A stretch of DNA of 64,000 bases. It comes from Paenibacillus methanolicus (lineage in GTDB: Bacteria; Bacillota; Bacilli; Paenibacillales; Paenibacillaceae). The notes under the pieces were generated by a model that saw only the letters and a list, made by a program, of their open reading frames with translations, searched no databases and was not told the DNA's origin. Position numbers and translations under genes: made by a program. This document shows positions 63,301 to 64,000 of this stretch, piece after piece; the stretch's first letter is position 1, and each line of letters begins with the position of its first letter. The stretch lies in contig NZ_VNHS01000008.1 of NCBI RefSeq assembly GCF_008124765.1, positions 1-64,000 of the forward strand, written 5' to 3'.

Positions 63301-64000
63301 CGGCTGTAGCGGCCTAGCAGCAGGCCCCAGGCGCCATAGAACAGCACGGCCGGCTGCAGCTGGAGCTCCCGCGAACACGCATATAGCCGCTGCGTCGCGA
63401 TGTCTTCCAACGCGATCTTACATCTTCCAGATGCCGGGGATTGCGCCGGCCGCTCGACGCGCGCCAGCTCCGGCAGCGACGTTCGTTCTTCCAAGCCGGA
63501 CAAGGCATCCTGCCAGTATGCCTGCACCCTCGCTTTGCTTTGCGCCTGCCGCCATTTGAGAAACTGTTTGAATCCGGTCTTCACGCGCGCCGGGGGCGTT
63601 GCGCCCGCCTTCAGCGACTCGTAAGCTTCGAGAAATTCGCGCATGATCACGCCGTTGCTCCAACCATCGTACAGAATATGATGCCAGCTGATCAGCATAT
63701 CGCCTGCTTGCGCGCTTCGCTTGCAAACCGCGATGCGCAGCGGCTTCGTCCGAAGATCGAAGGGCCGCTCTTGCTCCGCGCGGAGGAATTCCTGTGCCAA
63801 TCGCTCGCTCTCCGCCGGCATCTCGGCGCTGTAATCCCGAATCTCGATCGGGACGTCGATCCGTTTCAGCACCAGCTGAACCGGCCGCTCCATTCCTTCC
63901 CAGCGATAGACCGTCCGCAGCATGTCGTTCGCTTGAATCACGTGCGCCCAAGCTTGCCGGATCGCGTCCGGCGCCAGATCGCCGGTTAGCCGCAGCGTCA
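60375..64000 (-). CDS. NRPS module C-A-PCP with C-terminal half-condensation domain (5' end outside window)
   Basis: The frame continues through the right edge, where LRLTGDLAPDAIRQAWAHVI is clearly condensation-domain sequence, so the gene is partial. Order: C domain with SWHHILYDGWSNGV (HHxxxDG), A domain with VLYTSGSTGNPKGVVLTH (A3), YNTYGPTEATVCATYY (A5), MYRTGDVGSW (A7) and NLLFHGRNDNQLKIRGYRIE (A8), ending in NGKIDRS (A10), then a PCP with Ser at 61124-61122 in EVGGDSIRLMQLH. After the PCP about 200 residues (PAAYFGRSAQASGSRTIRFQ onward) resemble only the C-terminal lobe of a condensation domain, lacking HHxxxDG. It activates one amino acid and passes it to the PKS. Confidence 0.92.
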   Translation of the reverse strand, partial: TLRLTGDLAPDAIRQAWAHVIQANDMLRTVYRWEGMERPVQLVLKRIDVPIEIRDYSAEMPAESERLAQEFLRAEQERPFDLRTKPLRIAVCKRSAQAGDMLISWHHILYDGWSNGVIMREFLEAYESLKAGATPPARVKTGFKQFLKWRQAQSKARVQAYWQDALSGLEERTSLPELARVERPAQSPASGRCKIALEDIATQRLYACSRELQLQPAVLFYGAWGLLLGRYSRSNDVLFGTTVSGRVPAIPGVEEMVGLFINTVPLRARMAPDTVVSEWLQALAEQLRERETFEHAPLTDVTACSGLGAGQPLFDSIVVVENYPLQRNLGSGGAMGISSYDMQENTHYALTLGIALFDGIGIELAYDTERYGDEAVGRLAEQYRYVLEQLISHPGARLRDVKLATESESDQILTEFNRLRRPAEYPDAKPFHVLFERQAERTPGGVALVHEGRAFAYRELNERANGLARRLREKGVRPEDFVAIYMARSERLLIALLAVLKSGAAYVPIDHEYAPSRVSYMLQDSGSRLLIADDRPVALDFDGETIRVDDDDFRAHDDLNPDNVSTPRQSALVLYTSGSTGNPKGVVLTHGNLIAYVEAFRREFGLTADDVYLQQASCAFDQFIEEVFPVLAAGGRIVMAQRMDVLDTSGLVKLIEDEGVTIVSASALLLNELNKQPGMRGVRVFISGGDVMKPSYITHLKRHAKVYNTYGPTEATVCATYYRYDGDADGPIPIGKPILHYRVYVLDEAGHLAPIGVPGEICIAGAGVARGYLNQPALSESRFAADPFAAGERMYRTGDVGSWLPDGNLLFHGRNDNQLKIRGYRIEPGEIEHHLQRHPDVEEAVVLPVETGSGQKSLAAYVKSSASLTAGGLRAHLAELLPAPIIPSVYYRIEGVPRTANGKIDRSALQRIAQPLTASDSAVRAASETEATIRELWDQVLGSGDFGLDDPFMEVGGDSIRLMQLHAKLEKTCGAGMRITDLFTHATIAKQAAWIDGRREGAAMAEPLLRQRLPAAYFGRSAQASGSRTIRFQLQGEVRVGVARLAAASGVARYDILIGALLYLLSEAGGSGSAALYTMSVEEHGLLPVTANLSGMTAFEQLYESVSEQRNRAESQSMPVEQVMKRAGHPSGNEALLLASPVNLSGREVELLGAFDALLVLEDDETEQRISCSFAFNDRRLLHDRAQHLIKSYLGLIQQLTQEKVRS

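Overview
The window looks like a chromosomal segment of a GC-rich, endospore-forming member of the Bacillota, most likely Paenibacillus, Cohnella or a close relative. Support comes from strong AGGAGG-type ribosome binding sites, a thrS gene behind a T-box leader, an RsfA-type sporulation regulator, a DUF2512 membrane protein, and many ArsR/MarR-type regulators. No rRNA, tRNA or CRISPR array was seen. Taxonomy is inferred from gene content only.

Layout. 1-1,030: an internally deleted IS1182-family transposase (runs off the left edge) with insertion-sequence debris. 1,120-13,573: mixed housekeeping and accessory genes: RsfA-like regulator, a multidomain GH51 arabinofuranosidase, a DUF4269 protein with a coupled 51-codon ORF, an M48 peptidase, a phosphatase and an EamA transporter driven by divergent promoters that share a 17-bp motif, a nucleotidyltransferase, a Nudix hydrolase, GIY-YIG and DUF2087 proteins. 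13,760-17,881: a 1,373-residue collagen-like protein with IPT/TIG domains and a probable hidden papain-like Cys/His/Asp domain. 18.3-36.9 kb: YIP1, a flavodoxin-fold reductase with divergent MarR, a chitin-active LPMO, thrS with its T-box, an MFS exporter preceded by a 27-codon ORF, a 2OG-Fe(II) oxygenase, DHH and PIG-L hydrolases, a glycosyltransferase/methyltransferase-like fusion, a secreted Ig-rich protein, an AT-rich patch (HD-domain protein and membrane protein), and a HIT protein. 37.0-45.0 kb: a metal/metalloid resistance island with a CadA-type ATPase, a CmtR-like ArsR repressor, a Cys-rich MarR regulator, an ArsO-like flavoprotein, and an ars operon (arsR-arsB-arsC-phosphatase). 45.1-48.9 kb: an amidotransferase-like protein, a lipoprotein, and a three-gene chemotaxis-type set (PAS-MCP, CheY, MshEN-CheX-like).

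49.1-64.0 kb (continuing past the right edge): one minus-strand operon for a hybrid NRPS/trans-AT PKS product. The transcription order is NRPS (C-A-PCP-half C), trans-acting acyltransferase, KS-KR-ACP, KS-ACP-BtrH-like domain, free-standing ACP, radical SAM/SPASM enzyme, and a stand-alone protein that resembles the BtrH-like tail of the preceding synthase. No thioesterase is visible. The likely release step is acyl transfer by the BtrH-like domain, as in butirosin biosynthesis. This is the strongest candidate for an undescribed system in the window. A short-spaced operon ending in a clear terminator ties the genes together. The product is unknown.
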